Positions 14,598 through 28,716 of a DNA stretch of 64,000 bases are shown piece after piece; within the stretch, counting starts at the first letter, position 1, and the number at the start of each line of letters is the position of its first letter. Source of the DNA: Litomosoides sigmodontis. Its lineage: Eukaryota; Nematoda; Chromadorea; Rhabditida; Onchocercidae. The notes under the pieces are model-generated. The model was not told where the DNA came from. It did no database searches and worked only from the letters and a program-made list of their open reading frames with translations. A program made the translations under genes and the position numbers. The DNA is taken from NCBI GenBank assembly GCA_963070105.1, contig OY718803.1, positions 3,392,507 through 3,456,506 of the forward strand, read 5' to 3'.

Positions 14598-17500
14598 TTT
14601 TCCGTCCTTAAGAGGTGCAGGAAAGCGATGAAGCTATTCCACGCAGATCACGAAAGCCAGAGTAACCTGCAAAAGTTTTAAGCAGTTAAAACTTACAATG
14701 TTAAAAGAGGTGTAAAGTGGCAAAATTGCCATCTAAGCAATACTCACACTTACAACACCTACGATGCCCTCCTGGTGCTTCAGTAATGCATGAACCAAAT
14801 TGTACGAACACACTAATCGATCGACGTGGTTAAATGTACAGCACACTTCTTCACACGCACAACTGCGCTCATCCTACATGCAACCATGTGAAGGCAAAAT
14901 TTTCAACAAAGAACCGGAAGAGAGAGAGAGGGAGGAAGGGAGAGAGTGGAAAGCGGAAAAGGAGTACACGGCCTTGTGCTGTTTGCTTTATGGAAAAAGC
15001 CATCCATCCAACTGGCTGGCTGGCTATCAGCGAACACTTCTACCTTCCACAGGAGGGGCCAGCGAGCGAAACCTAAAACGGACGACGCCGTCGGGGCAGT
15101 CAAAACTCACGTCCACCAATCCAAGGCCCATCTCTAGAGAGAACACATAGGCCTGCAACACACAGTCACACTGGAATGACCAACAACGTACTACTACTAA
15201 TCAATAGTGCGGCTAATTCTGCAAGCACTACAACCCCACCGACACTATCAGTAGCGATGCCGTCTATCTATCTATCACCACCGCATCTCCTCCCCCAACA
15301 ACACAACAACACCGCCCTCACCCTCACCATCATCATCACCCACCGCCCGCTAGAACGACGAGCAATTGAAGCAGAGATTTGGCGCGCGGCCAGCTTGCAA
15401 AATGCAGCGCGACATCTACCTGATGCGTCGTGTAACGTAAGCTGGGTGTGGTGGAGCGGCAATTGCAGTGAGGGAAGGCATGAAACGTGTACCTCAATAC
15501 TTGTCGAGGTGTACAGTGAAGGAATCCCACTAAGCACTCTCAGGTGTACGAGTCACCAGTTAATTTTTTTTCCCACGTTTTCACCTGTGAAATTCACGTC
15601 ACTTCTTCATTTCTCCTTTAGTACCGGGATATTCGAATTTCCCGAGGAACGAGCGATTTGTAATAAAGTTTTCGGAAATATTAGATGTCAGCATTTTGAT
15701 GAGAATTACGCAGTGATCTCAGCTAATTGTTTTGCAGCAGCGATGGTTGTTAACAGTTGAGATTTTATCTTATCTTCCCGTCCATTTTCTTTGAACTGAG
15801 ATAGAGCGGAGAAATGAAAGAGATGAAAGAGATCGGCATAGGGGATGTGCATCATTTAGCTTTACAATCGTTCAACTAATTTTTTGAAAAATTGAAATGA
15901 TCTCAATTAGGAAAAGTTCACTAGTTCAGTCACGTCATCTCAATAAGTCAGCTAGCGAAATGGCACAAATGGTATTATTTGCAAGTGTTTTTTGACAATT
16001 TTTAATTCCTGGAATTTCCACGAACCTTTCTTAGATTATAGAATTACTTGCGCCATCAAATCAACAACAATGTTGTCCACCAGTTTCTCATGTGAAATAT
16101 TGCATTGCTAGCTTTTTTATTAAATGATATTTTAGATGATTATTAATTCATGACATCTTTCATCTTTTCGCTTAGAATTTTTCGCGTGTCATTTGGGAAG
16201 TTAATTTGGCTAATTGAAAGTCACTGTGTTACTGGGGCGCTTCTGTCACGATGTATTCATCCATTTAAAAAACCTTTTCAAATTTACGTTCGCTTGTTTG
16301 AATCGTACTGAACGCAAGTGTAAATGCTAATGTAAACATTTCAACGTACTATTTATGCTTCATCTCCGTCAATGATTTATGTTTAAAATGTGCCAGAAAC
16401 ACTCGCCGAGTCATTACAGTGGTAAGGCCAGCTTGGCTACTTTTAAATTTTCACATAGTAATAAGAAAATCAAGATGATTTCACTCACTAAAGCAATTTT
16501 CTACGGAAGTTTTGAAGTGGAAAAATTACATTGATCTCTCTTTCTCGCTCTCTCTCTCTCTTTCTCTCTCTCTATCGCTGAAGAACATGTAATTTTAAAT
16601 ATGCTGATTATACTGACCTCACAACCATTTCATACGTCGCAACTTCCGCCGCCTTGCATTTCGTCGCACTGTTCCATTGCAGCGCACATTTTATTGATAT
16701 AAATTTTTTGCTTTGCTATGAAATGAAACTTATGCAGACCTTCTTATTCATCCCATATAATCATCTACCATTTCCAAAAATTTATGGTACATTCGTGGTG
16801 TAGTAGTGATTGGTAGTTATTGCAAGGAAGAATATTTCAAACATTCTTTTAAGCCAATGGATGAAAATAAGATGTCGAAGGAGGACTGTCAAATAATGAT
16901 TCGACCTTAAGATGTTAATTAATCTAGAATTGTAGGATTTTGATTGTCATCCGAGAAGAAATGTTAGAGGCATATTTCTTCAGAATGCAAGTGAGAGATC
17001 GTTCTTTCTTTCTTGTACCATTTGATGTAACAAATCAGGTTAGCTCGACCGCTCCATTAAATTCATTTAATTTATTCTGCTTGTAGGAGAAACATTTTTT
17101 CCTCATTTAATTTAATTGCGTGACCTGCATAGAAGAAATCGTGAGAACATTATTCGAAAGTTTAGAGAAATGTTGCATTTAAATTTATTCTAAAATGAAT
17201 TGTGTCATTTTTAACAGCTAGTGGGTGGTCTGCAGGTCACGATCTGCAGGTCCCAATTATCTGTCATTCTTGCGAACAGCTGAGCTATGGCTAAAGGTGT
17301 CGTAAATGGCTTCGATGTGAATTTATCTTCTGCTAACAGATCATATTTCTGATCTTTCCTTCTCATGTTACATATCTGTCCTAACATACTATCATATTTC
17401 TTATAACATTAGACGTAAAAGAGAATGTAAAAGAAGTGGTTGTTAGTGGACGGACGTGTTGTTCCTTTGTGTGATACAGTTGACTTGTTGATATTAAGGG

Positions 17501-19123
17501 AACACTACTACTACTACAGCAGTGGAAATCGAAAGGAAGAATTTCACAAGAAAAACTGATCAAATTTAGAAATGTGATGATTTTCCATTCAACATAATGG
17601 AGCATGTTTATTGCGAAAGATTTGTTTGAAAGAGCTTTTCAAGTTGAAAGAGCTTCCGGGAAACAATCTCTAATTAAAAGTTGTCTTTTCAAAATTGAAA
17701 ATTTTATACAGCTCATCATCTTCCATGTGAAACAGATACCGGATGGAAGATGAATGTATAAGTGCATCCATCCATTCAACAGATATTGATGGAAGAAAGT
17801 TAAAAACCACCAGCTACAACTTAGCTATTATGATATTATATGTGCCGAACACCTAACAGTTTATTTGCTATTATTTTATTTTTCATTGATAGTTATTGAT
17901 TAAAAGACGTGTAGTATTCTTATTTAAACTATTCAAAATTTCGGGATTGACCGGTGAAAGTTGAACATTCGAGTGAATTGTGTTGTTTGAAATACAACAA
18001 TATCACATTTCATTTTATTACTTTAAAATTGTGTAACTAGGATAGGGTGCTGCAAAGTTCAGTCAGCTACATGTAAATCAACAAAAAGGTCGTCTATAAC
18101 CACCTATTGGCTAGTAGTTATGCAACAAAAGCTAATGGCTATTCTGGCTATTCTAAGAGAAAATTGAATATGTGAAGCAGGCAGTGTACAAATCGATCAG
18201 GACGTCTAGCAACTAATCATTTGAGGCGGAGGGAAGAGAGATTTAGCCATAGGATTATTGGACGAATGGACGGATGGACGGATGGATGGACGGATGATGG
18301 ATGAGATGAATGAATGGAATTACCGTTGATGCGTGTTTCTTCCGTAAGTCCAAGCCGTTGATTTATTCATTTCCACATTCACTATCCATTCCTCTTCTCC
18401 TCGTCTCATCTCATTTCATCTCTGCCTTTCCATACTTTTCCTCTGTTAATTTAATTCTTAACGAATTCCAATAAATCTCCTCTAAGCATTTCCTTCCTTT
18501 TATTTAAACGAAAGGCGTTAGAAGTGTGGTGAAACATTGGATTTTAACAATTATATCACTCCATTCATTACGGCGAACTTTTCAGAGCTTAGATGATAAT
18601 GAACGTGAAAAATTATCAACCATCATTATCATCGTCATCATCTCATCTCTATCACTATCTTTTGTCTGCTCATCATTTCGTCTCGTTTTAAATGAGTGGG
18701 AGAGAGAGAGAGAGAGTAGCATAAATTTAATGTATGCGCGAGAGGTAGTGTTGTTGGAAAGTGCTTGATGGCTAAAATGGATGAATTGAGAAGGCTCGCT
18801 GATAACTTTATAATTTTTGTTGTAATAAATCACTGGTAGATTAATTAATCAGCAACAGCGCTATTAGTATTATCGCCAAAAAAAAAATTCTTTTTTTTAG
18901 TGAAACATCGAAATACAATTGTTTTCACCGCTCTTCGATCATATCAATTAGAAATACTCGGTGTGTTAAATACAGTAAGATCGAAATGAAGAGATTCCCG
19001 TGCACTGAATTAATTGAGTCAACCGCAATTAACAGAGGTTGACATATAGTTTAAAGAATTTTTACAGCCCAGTTGACGTGATCCGATACGAAATGGTGCG
19101 GCGCCACTTCTGTGATACAAATA

Positions 19124-19126
<3 letters not shown>

Positions 19127-19192
<66 letters not shown>
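19127..19192. repeat. (CA)33 microsatellite
   Basis: An uninterrupted CA dinucleotide run of 66 bp in the unc-94/nab-1 gap. It encodes only a spurious Val/Cys run on the opposite strand. Confidence 0.95.
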
Positions 19193-19193
<1 letters not shown>

Positions 19194-19353
19194 TATGCAG
19201 AGCGGGTAATAATTCATCGGTGGCTGATGTCCGTTGCTAACATTAGTAGAGATGAGAGTGAGCTTGAGCTTGAGATTGAGATGGAGGAGAGGAGAGGAGA
19301 GATGATGATGTGTGATGACTGAGATGGGTTTGTGTATTCCACAAAAGGGGAAA

Positions 19354-19437
19354 GTATAATAGCTACTAGCATCTTCCACTTCTCCATGTAAAATAGTATA
19401 ATAGCTACTAGCATCTTCCACTTCTCCACGCAAAATA
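19354..19437. repeat. Two-copy 42-bp tandem duplication
   Basis: Copies start at 19354 and 19396 with the unit gtataatagctactagcatc and so on for 42 bp. They differ at only a couple of positions near the 3' end of the unit, which points to a recent duplication. Confidence 0.85.
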
Positions 19438-21522
19438 AAATTTCATTTTCCGGAATCATTTCCTTCTTCACTCTTTCAGCCTTGACCCTGTCCATTCGTC
19501 ATTGGTGAAACCTTTTGCACCAGTAGTGTTGCCGACCGATCGTCTTTTATGCTTTCAGCAGCACTTAATTGTTCGTTCAGTCATTAAATTCAACAAAGGT
19601 TTCATTAAAGGAATAGGTGTGTGTGCTTGAAACTAGTTTTGAATAACATCTCTCAATAAGCTAATTTCACTATTTTCGAAACATAAAACACTCTACCTAA
19701 GTGTATTGCTCCTAAATTGCTCTTGAAATTAAAAATTGAACTTTTGTTACGAATAGAATGAAAGGTTAACGTCTCTCCATCGTTCCTTTGACAACAATGA
19801 CTTTCTGAAATGTTCTTCCTTTACACTTTGTTAATTGATGAAACAACTCTCTGACTTTGCTGTAACGTTATCAAAATCGTTTCCTCACTTATAACTTATC
19901 ATCACTTCACCCACTGAAAATTTACTGATATTGCATTCGGACACTCCCTCTGAATAATTTATTTCCAAAGCCAAAGTATTACGCACATCTCTCATTTCAC
20001 TAAATGAATAATCCACATAGAGCACTACTTGTTCTTCAAATTTTCTCTTATTTGAAACTTGCTTTTATCACTGTCTTTCGCACAACGAAATGAGTGTAAT
20101 TGAGACGATAGCAGTTTTGTTGACTAATTAATTGGCTTCAATCAAAATCCATCAAAATTAGTTTCTTCCATCTTCAAAACTAATTTACCATTATTTTACG
20201 TTTCTCTTTATTGCCAATATAAATTGTTAAAATAAGTCTTTGTTTCGGAGATGAAATGTAAAGATTACAACATCTCATTTCGTTCATTTATTTAGTCAGA
20301 AATTTCAGTAGGGAAAATCTTTATGCTCACTGAGAAGAAATATTTCAGATAGTTTCACGTACAGCACACGTACGTTCTTAGTACGGTCCGAATGTATCTT
20401 AAATGTATGCCTACAGCTACAGCTGTAACACAAACAAATATCGTTCTTATCACTCGTTGTGGTATTATACGGCCAGCCTATTGCTGTCCTTTTAGCAGCA
20501 GTATTTGTTGACCATTTGGTCACTCTCTCAAACCACCACATTTCCCCGCAAGAACTAATTGTTGATGTAATAACACTGATATTGAGAGAAGGGTAAGAAA
20601 AGAGAAATGTAGAAGGAGGAAGAGTGGACCGAAAACAATTTCAACACGCTTTCTTGAAATATTTCAGAGAAGTTTTATTTACAGATGTCATATGCAACGG
20701 AAACGAATTCATGAAATTTCAGTTTAACGACAAAGAATTCGAAGCATTCGCGAAATAAGAACGACTGTAATTTTTTTGATCACAATCAGAGATTTGCCAT
20801 ATCAGTTTGTTTTTGCGCGATCTCATTTCTCCAACGCAGCGAACTCTCTTTTGCGGAGTTCCGGTATTAATTCCTATTTTGGAGTTACTCTGCTAAAAAA
20901 AGAGGCGAAAAAAAAAAGGGTGACCAAGTAGTGGTCCTTTATGGTACGATGATGATGTGTGTTGAAGAAGTGAAAAGATCATAAGAGAGTAGGTAATCTG
21001 TACACCCTGCCAGAACTCTCTGTCATAAAATATGATCGTTAATATGATGTATACAAGTTGATGAAAGAAGTGTATCACGAAATTGGTCATCGGAGTGGTC
21101 AACATTATTTTTATCCGTACCGTGATTTGTCTAACTGATATTTCATTCCGATACCTGTATCCGTACCCGCAACAATTCGGTAACTGCTAATGCCGTCCTT
21201 CACACACTGTCATTCTTGCGTGACCTAGAACTCCCCCGCCCCTTCTTTCTCCCAATACGCTCCTTTCACATATCTCACCATCTCATCCACAGCGACAGTT
21301 TGTTCTCAAATTTAATTCCTATTACCAACTGCTCCCGCTCCGACCATTACTGCCAATCGTCATCGCGATCGTCATCATCATCCTATTCCACCGCTGCATC
21401 TATCATTGATACTATCTGTGCTTCATCCCTGTCGTCCTTTTAAAACACCTTGGATTTCGACAATTCATCTGAATTTTATTGCAATCCTGCAAACTACTTA
21501 CTTACTTATTTAATTATCCAAG

Positions 21523-24500
21523 ATGTCAGTATTACCGCCAGAATTGGATTTGTGCGAAGATGCACGATCGAGGTTCACGCATACCAAAGCACTATTTGAG
21601 CATTTAGAGCGTGGTGAACAGACACCTTACTACTTCTCACCTCGAATATCACGTCCACCTCCTCCACCCCTACCACCAAAACCCAGCGTTCAATGCCCAA
21701 CATCACCCTTATCACAGGTTAGTGCTTTTTCACAATAAATCCTTTTTGGTTAATTAATTACACGTTGGTATACGCTTTTCACTATATTGAAAATAAGTGA
21801 AATCAAAATGGCCTTATTCAATGTTAATGTTATTTTCAACATCATCGGCACTTTGCACTGATAGTCACTGGTACAATGAATTTCAACCGATAAAATTGTA
21901 TTCATGTCAAAAAAGTTTTAATTTTTCATTACAACAGATTGCTAATGATAGGATCATGTAATGAATATGGTATGATGACCTGCTCCCTTCAGTTATGTGA
22001 ATTGTAACAAGGTGGACAAATGAACAAATAAACGTGAGGGAGGAACTTTGATCGAAGGAATAAAGATTAATTCTTTTCTGTATTACTGAATTATTCCCAT
22101 TATTTAGGATTATTCCTCTTCCGTTCTGAATGTATCACATCTTCCTGCTCTTTGTTCCGGGGTGAGGAGTGGAAAAAAAAACCAGAGGTTTTCATTTTTC
22201 TCGTTATTTCCTCTCAATTCTTTCCCTCACTTCTTCGTTATGAGATGAACGAAATGAAATATTCAAAAAACTGTTTACAGATAGATAGGTACAGTTCATC
22301 TTTATTTCTCCCTGACAAACTATCTTACACTAATCGCCTGCTCATTAATACTTCACAGTCACACAATCGGCTTATTCAATGCTTCCTACTAATAAAACAC
22401 TTGCAATAAAGAAGCTCAAAAACTCTGCAAGCAATTTTTTTCAACGGATAAGCGTAAAACACTTACTGTGTTCTTTGATCCATACGAAAGGACGTGGCAT
22501 TCATCCTTTTTTCGTTTTTCAATGAAAAGCCAGTTAATTATGTATTTGGAACAAACGAGTGAAATTTATCCTTAAAAATTTTTCGAAGGAACAGAGAGAT
22601 ACGTTGTTGTTGTGGTAGAGATTGATTGCTGAAGTGAATGAAGTATTTGTTGAGCTTCCCAGCACTTCTTTCGCTTCCAGACAACTACCATCAGGGACCA
22701 TTACTGGCTACTACTAGTAGTACTCCTGGCCGGAAAATGCAATGGAATTGCCACCCTTTCGTTCCAGCTAAAAACTACTACTACTACACTCTTCGCAGCA
22801 CCACACTGCTCTACCTTCTCCTCCACTGCATTTTAGCTTTTGTCTATCAGCTGACCACCCGTTAATACTTCCATGATTGCTTTCAGCTTCACTTATAATG
22901 TTGCAGTCACGCATTTTGCTTCTCAACACTTCACACTGCTTCAATGAAAAATGAATGTGATCACTGTGTAATGCAAAAGCTACTGTTACCTTTGAACAAC
23001 TAATTGCAATTATCATCTCTATTAATCTCATTTTATTTGGGGATAAATTTCAGGTAACGCGTAACTTTTCGGAATTAGTATCTGATTTGGATCGATTATC
23101 TGCAGCGCATCCTACTCTTGCCACACCACGAATTAACGGGGTTGACTCGTTGAGGTAATTAAGACTCTCTCTATCTACCTCTCTCTTCTTCCCTCGTTAA
23201 CCGATCATTTACTTTTTCCATAAAAATTATCCCTCTATCGCTCTCATTTATAATTTCCTCTTTCTTTAAATACTGCTTTGCAGTTCCACATTGGATTCAA
23301 TGTCTACCAAAAAGGTTAATTATGAACCGTACTGGCGTGACCCTTCGTTTTATAAGCGACGATTCGGTGGCCTGGAAAGTCTCTCCATGAATGGGGCATG
23401 TGATAGTGATAGTGTTGAAAACGCTGATACAATTAACGGAATAACGCAAGATGAAAGTGATAAGGTGAAAAAGATAACTGTTTACTTTTCAAAAAAACAA
23501 AACAAAACTATTCGATAAGCATATCGAGTGGTCGATGAATCGCTTTGTTTATTGTCCGTTGGCAAATTGAATCTCAATTTGCAGAACAGTTCTTTCATTC
23601 ATTAGGCTTCGCCAATTGATCAGATGCTTAAGCTTAAGCTGACAGAAAATCAGCTAACGCTTGCTTTGCTAGTTGCAGATGATCTATGAGATGAAAATTT
23701 TTGCGGAGAGAAATAATAAAAAAAAACAATTGACATTTGGTCATCCATTATTTCTTAATGTCTATCGAAATTTCACCTATTTACGCTGTTCACTACAGTT
23801 TCTCAATTGAACAGAAAGCTGGAATCTGTCAACCTGTTTTTCTTAAACTGAAATACTATGGTGGTGTTTGTCCGTGTTTTGTCTATATTTGACATGATGA
23901 ACACTTGTGGTAAATACTTTACAGGAATCGTCAGTGAAGCACACAACATACGCGTTAGTGAAAAGTCGTAAACCGGAAAATGATGATGATGATAGTCAGC
24001 TGCAGGAAAATGTTTCTGAGATCAGGCATGCAGTCGGCTTTAATGCGCTTTCGGAAGAATGCTCGTCCGGAACGAAGAATGATTCAAATGGCGATTTATT
24101 GGATGTTGCAGAGGTGATACGAGGGCTCTCACCTGAATTCGATGTTGCAGGACGAAAAGTTTCCTTCAGTACTGCTCCAATTAAGGCTAGCATTTTCATT
24201 TAATGTTCTGAGTAAAAAGAAAAATTAGGCAAATAACTTGTGCCACTTTTTTCCCACTCACAGACAGTAATGAAAGAGAATAAACGATGTAAATGAGCTG
24301 GAAGATATGTAAGTTTTCAGGTCTTCTCAACGCATAGTATTATGGATTATGATCGCCGGAATGATGAGATCGATCCCGTAGCTTCATGTGCTGAGTACGA
24401 ACTTGAACGACGTCTCGATAAAATGCAAATATTCGATGTGCACCTGAAGAAAGGCGCAGAAGGACTAGGAGTATGACTTAATGCTGTTGTTAACCTTTTT

Positions 24501-27500
24501 TAGATTTAGATTTTCTCTTATTCATATCAAGTTGACTGGTATGTGTTGGGAGTTTTTTTTTATGCAGGTATCGATTATCGGCATGGGAGTGGGCGCTGAT
24601 TCCGGTCTCGAGAAATTGGGAATATTTGTAAAGAGTATAACACCTGGTGGAGCAGTTCATCGTAATGGCCAAATTCGGGTTTGCGATCAGATTGTAAATG
24701 TTGACGGAGTCAGTTTGGTAGGTGTAAGCCAGATCTTTGCTGCTGAAACTCTGCGAGCTACCGGAAGCGAGGTTGGCAATTCTTCATAAACTTTGTGCTA
24801 TTCTCCAATTATGTGCTGTTTTAATGAATGCTTTCGGAATGAATTTTGTTTCAGGTAGTTTTTACAATAGGTCGCGAGGAGAATTTGGAGGAGAGCGAAG
24901 TTGCACAACTCATTAGGCAATCGTTAGAGGCAGATCGATTCCGAGAAGCGGAGGAGTTGGAAGAGGATGAGGTTGATAGCGATGACAGCGAGGAAACGAC
25001 TATGTTGAAGGAAGAACGGAAAATTAAGGTGTCGATTTCTGGAATTTCTACATCATGTTGATAATGTGCTTTCGATTCCGTACATTGTTATGAGCTATTT
25101 GATGCTACAGAAACGCATCGATGATCTTGAAGTGGAGCTTAGTGAATCACAGAAGAAAGCTGATCAGATGAAAGAGATCCTGGAAAGTTCTAGAGCTCAT
25201 TATGCCATGCTTGAAAGTAAATATGAACAAGCAAATCAGCTTCTACGAAGTTATCAGGAGAGGTTAGTTGTGCTGGATTTAACCGCTTGTGAGATTGATA
25301 TAAATGTATGAAACTTTATCACTTATCACTAAGCGCATTACACGCGCTAAGACTTTAAATGAAAAAGTTGGTTGTAAGATTGGTAAGCGAAAGGGTGGTG
25401 TAAAAAAAGAACAGACGAGAAATTTCATGTGACATATATGCGTATAATTTTATAGCTTGTGTGAGTTCAGGAAATTTAAGCCTACTTTCAGTAAGCTTTA
25501 GCAACATTATCCAATGTATGATATTTTTTGGACAATTAATAGTGTTGTTTTCATGCTTTATTTACTGCAATTTAATTTGCAGAGAGAAAGAATTGCTTGA
25601 ACGTGAAGAAGCGCACGTGGATCAATTGCGCCAGAAGGATGCCCATTATAGTGCTCTAGTAAGCCAACTCAAGGAACGCATTGAAGAATTGGAGAGAAGG
25701 CTGGATGAGATGGCTCAAAGGTATATTCGCACCTTTCCCAAACATTCTTCCCTCTTAATTATTTGATAGAATTATTCATTGATCAGGAGAGATAATAAAA
25801 ATACATATGCGCAAGTTTGTAAGCTGATATTTGTTCGTCCCATATTTCATAAGTATATAAGTGAGTTTTAGACGTACGACTGTGATGGAAGGCGAGCTAT
25901 CGGAGCTCAAAGAGCAGTTAGCAGCTCGAGACGTCAGTCCTGCTCTAGCCTACAAACCTACCTGCCCAATGGATCACGAGTCAACAAAAGCTTCGTCTTC
26001 GAAGATGCTTGCTATCAAGACAGCCAGTTTGGTATGTTGCTTCTCTCATTGCGTAAGGTGTAAGATGTTCCACTTTAATGGTGGTGGTTGCTTTGATTGA
26101 GAAATTTGGTATCTGTTCGTCTCACATTTCACATCTGCAAAATTTCAGCCTCGTAAGCCAGCGTCAACATCAGCATATCGTCGTGTTGCTGGTACAGAGA
26201 GTGCCTGCGAAAGTGCTGCTGATGATGCATCTGATGAGCAGAAATCATCACGTGACAGTCCGATACCACGAATTTCGGAACCAGCTAGTCCGGCTATGCT
26301 TCACAAATTCGCTCATCGTAGAATATTATTCCCGCTAAGGAGGCGTTATGTTACAAGTGATTAAATATTTTTAATAAGTATTAAATTAAAATGTGAATTA
26401 GCAGATATTTTTGATTTTAAACGTTTAAAATTGGGGAATATCATTTTCCTCTTCAAAAGTGATGATGGTAAATATGGAGAAGAATCCTTCATCACTTTCA
26501 TATGTCTAACATTAAACCAAAGTTATAGTTTCAGCAGAGCACGAATTCTGGCGCGATACATTCCAATCCATTCAGGTAATTTGCAACTGCTTCAATAACC
26601 AAAGTCCTATTGAGTTATAAGTGGAGAGGAGAATTTTCTTTGTCACGTATTGTTTCAAATAGTACAATAGAAAGATGTCATACAACAATTACCCGTTTAA
26701 TAAAAAGTTACACTCTTGAAAAGGTAAAAGAAATGTTTCCTTCACGACATCATCAACCGCTAACCTTGGCATCACATAAGTGCTTGTCCTACGAAATAGC
26801 TTTGAGAAGATTTTTGTAAAGAAAAAGAGTTCGATTGATTTTACTGAACTGGAAGGTGGTGATGGTGAGTGAAGAAAGTGAAGTGAAGGTAATGCACAAC
26901 CAAATTTGATAAATGTAAATACCATTAAGGGGCTCCAGGTGCTACACTGGACATGCGATGATGTTTGTCAGCTGTTGATTCAAATGGGTTTGGACAAGTA
27001 TATTCCTGAATTTACCGTTAATCAAGTCAATGGTACTAAGTTTCTGGACTTGGATGGGAATAAATTGAAGGTAATGCTCATTGTTGTTTCTGTTAAGGAA
27101 ATTAATTTCTGCTAAAGGAAAAGGAACATTTATAGTAAAAATATTCTCTAGCTATTTCACCGGAAAATATGCAAAATTCTGATTTCACCGTCTTATTTTG
27201 CTCAAATTAAACTGTGTTTTACAGTAATATCTCTATGCATTTTAACCGTAATATGGAGTATGGTTAAAAGCTTGAATAATACAAAATACTCCTATTCCAT
27301 TTCCTATGATATTGACAGATTGATTTCCTTTCTTTGACTCTAACGGGTGATGTCGTCCGGGTGGTGTAAAAGAGAGAAGATAAATTTATCAACAATGTGG
27401 AACTGTCGCCATTTAATTCGGTGATCATTCATCACGTTCGTCGAAATGGTCTCAACCAAAATTCATCACTTTATCATTTCCATCTCATTTTACATTCTCG

Positions 27501-28716
27501 AAATTCCGTCCTTATTTCATGCCTTCTCGTATTTTTCGACATCTGTTACAACATTTCGTTGCATTTTTCCGAAATCCTTTATGCAAATATTTCCAATCAA
27601 TTACTTGTCTGTTAGATTAATTACTCGTCTCTGCAATGAAAAGAATTAGAACAATCACTTTCACAATGTTAAATTTGTCTGAAATTGGTCTCGGAGGAAA
27701 TGAATTAGGGAAAAATGATAATTCCGTAATTTGAAATGGAGAAATCCCACTGTGTAGGATGTGATAAATTACAATTCATAAAAATGTGAAAAATTACGCA
27801 TGTGGTAGTGTTAATTTTAATCTTGACGGCTGATATTTTGTTTATAACTTCTATTAATCATTCTAAAAAAGTGTGGTCAGTTGAAAATTCTTCTCTCTCT
27901 CTCGCTGTCTTTCATCACTTGTGAAATTGTAAAGTGGGGAGCAGTGAATGTTGAAGGATAATTTTATACTCTGAACACCTTCACACATTTCTTTCCTTCA
28001 CTCATATAAAAAAGGTCACTGAGAAGAATTACTTCCTCTACTGAAATTAGGAATTGTAATTTGGTTTCAAAAATAATTTCACTAATACAGTTAGAACATT
28101 AATTACAGCATCAAAAGTTTCGTTTAAATTAAGCTTTAAAGATAAACATTAGAATTCATGAAAGGAATTTGTTGGATATTTTTTGAGCTACAATTTTCTA
28201 TATGAATTAGAAATAGGCTACGCTATTCTGTCATTCGTACTGATACTGTTAAATTATCAAACTCATTCGTGCGTGATGATAGATCAAAGTTTTCGAAATG
28301 TAACTCAATGTTTTAAATGATTTTCACTGATATAACTTAGTAGTTAATGCCTTCAAGGCCAATTATCAGATTGATATCATTTAAGCAAGGAAAAGAAATT
28401 ATTAAGTTAATGGTCCTTTTCTAGTGATAAAGAATGATTGTGAAGGATGGGGAAAGTAATGGGAGCTGGACATTTCGGATGAAATGTGCAATTGGTTACT
28501 TCAAAGTAACGTAAACTTGAAAGATTCAATTTTCATTTTGCCGTAACAAAATTTCCATTGCAGTATTTTATTCCTTTTTAGGCAATGGGAATTCAGAATC
28601 ATTCCGACCGTGCTGTAATCAAGAAAAAGATCAAAGCGATTAAATCGAAAATTGAACGTGAGCGGAAACAGCTAGAGAAGGAAAGTAGGTTAAGGACAGT
28701 TGCGCCAGTACATTGA
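21523..28716 (+). CDS. nab-1: Neurabin/spinophilin-type scaffold (PP1-docking motif, PDZ, coiled coil, SAM)
   Basis: Fourteen exons: 21523-21717, 23054-23154, 23284-23464, 23925-24185, 24321-24470, 24568-24771, 24855-25028, 25111-25262, 25583-25720, 25872-26031, 26149-26344 (3' end uncertain), 26535-26575, 26930-27070 and 28582-28716; 2,229 nt (742 aa). The N-terminal segment with [18 protein letters not shown] is followed by a Pro-rich patch and probably corresponds to the actin-binding part. [17 protein letters not shown] (about 236-252) contains the KVSF docking motif for protein phosphatase 1. A PDZ domain covers about 284-372 ([14 protein letters not shown], then [16 protein letters not shown]). 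A Glu-rich coiled coil spans about 395-560. A SAM domain follows from about 655 ([30 protein letters not shown]). Neurabins anchor PP1 and actin at synapses; C. elegans NAB-1 acts in neuronal polarity and synapse assembly. Intron 4 uses a GC donor. The donor of exon 11 may instead be at 26317. Confidence 0.93.

Larger units (their letters stand above)
14598..21522. other. Large head-to-head intergenic region between unc-94 and nab-1
   Basis: This 6.9-kb stretch separates two divergently transcribed genes. It holds simple repeats: (CT)n at 16535-16573, an ATGG/ACGG-rich tract at 18260-18302, (CA)33 at 19127-19192, a GAGAG-rich patch near 19264-19306 and a 42-bp tandem duplication at 19354-19437. 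The longest ATG-initiated frame outside the microsatellite tracts, 15176-15760 (+), lies here and has no recognised domain. I saw no conserved exon; promoters, 5' UTR exons or alternative first exons of either neighbour could be hidden here. Confidence 0.5.
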
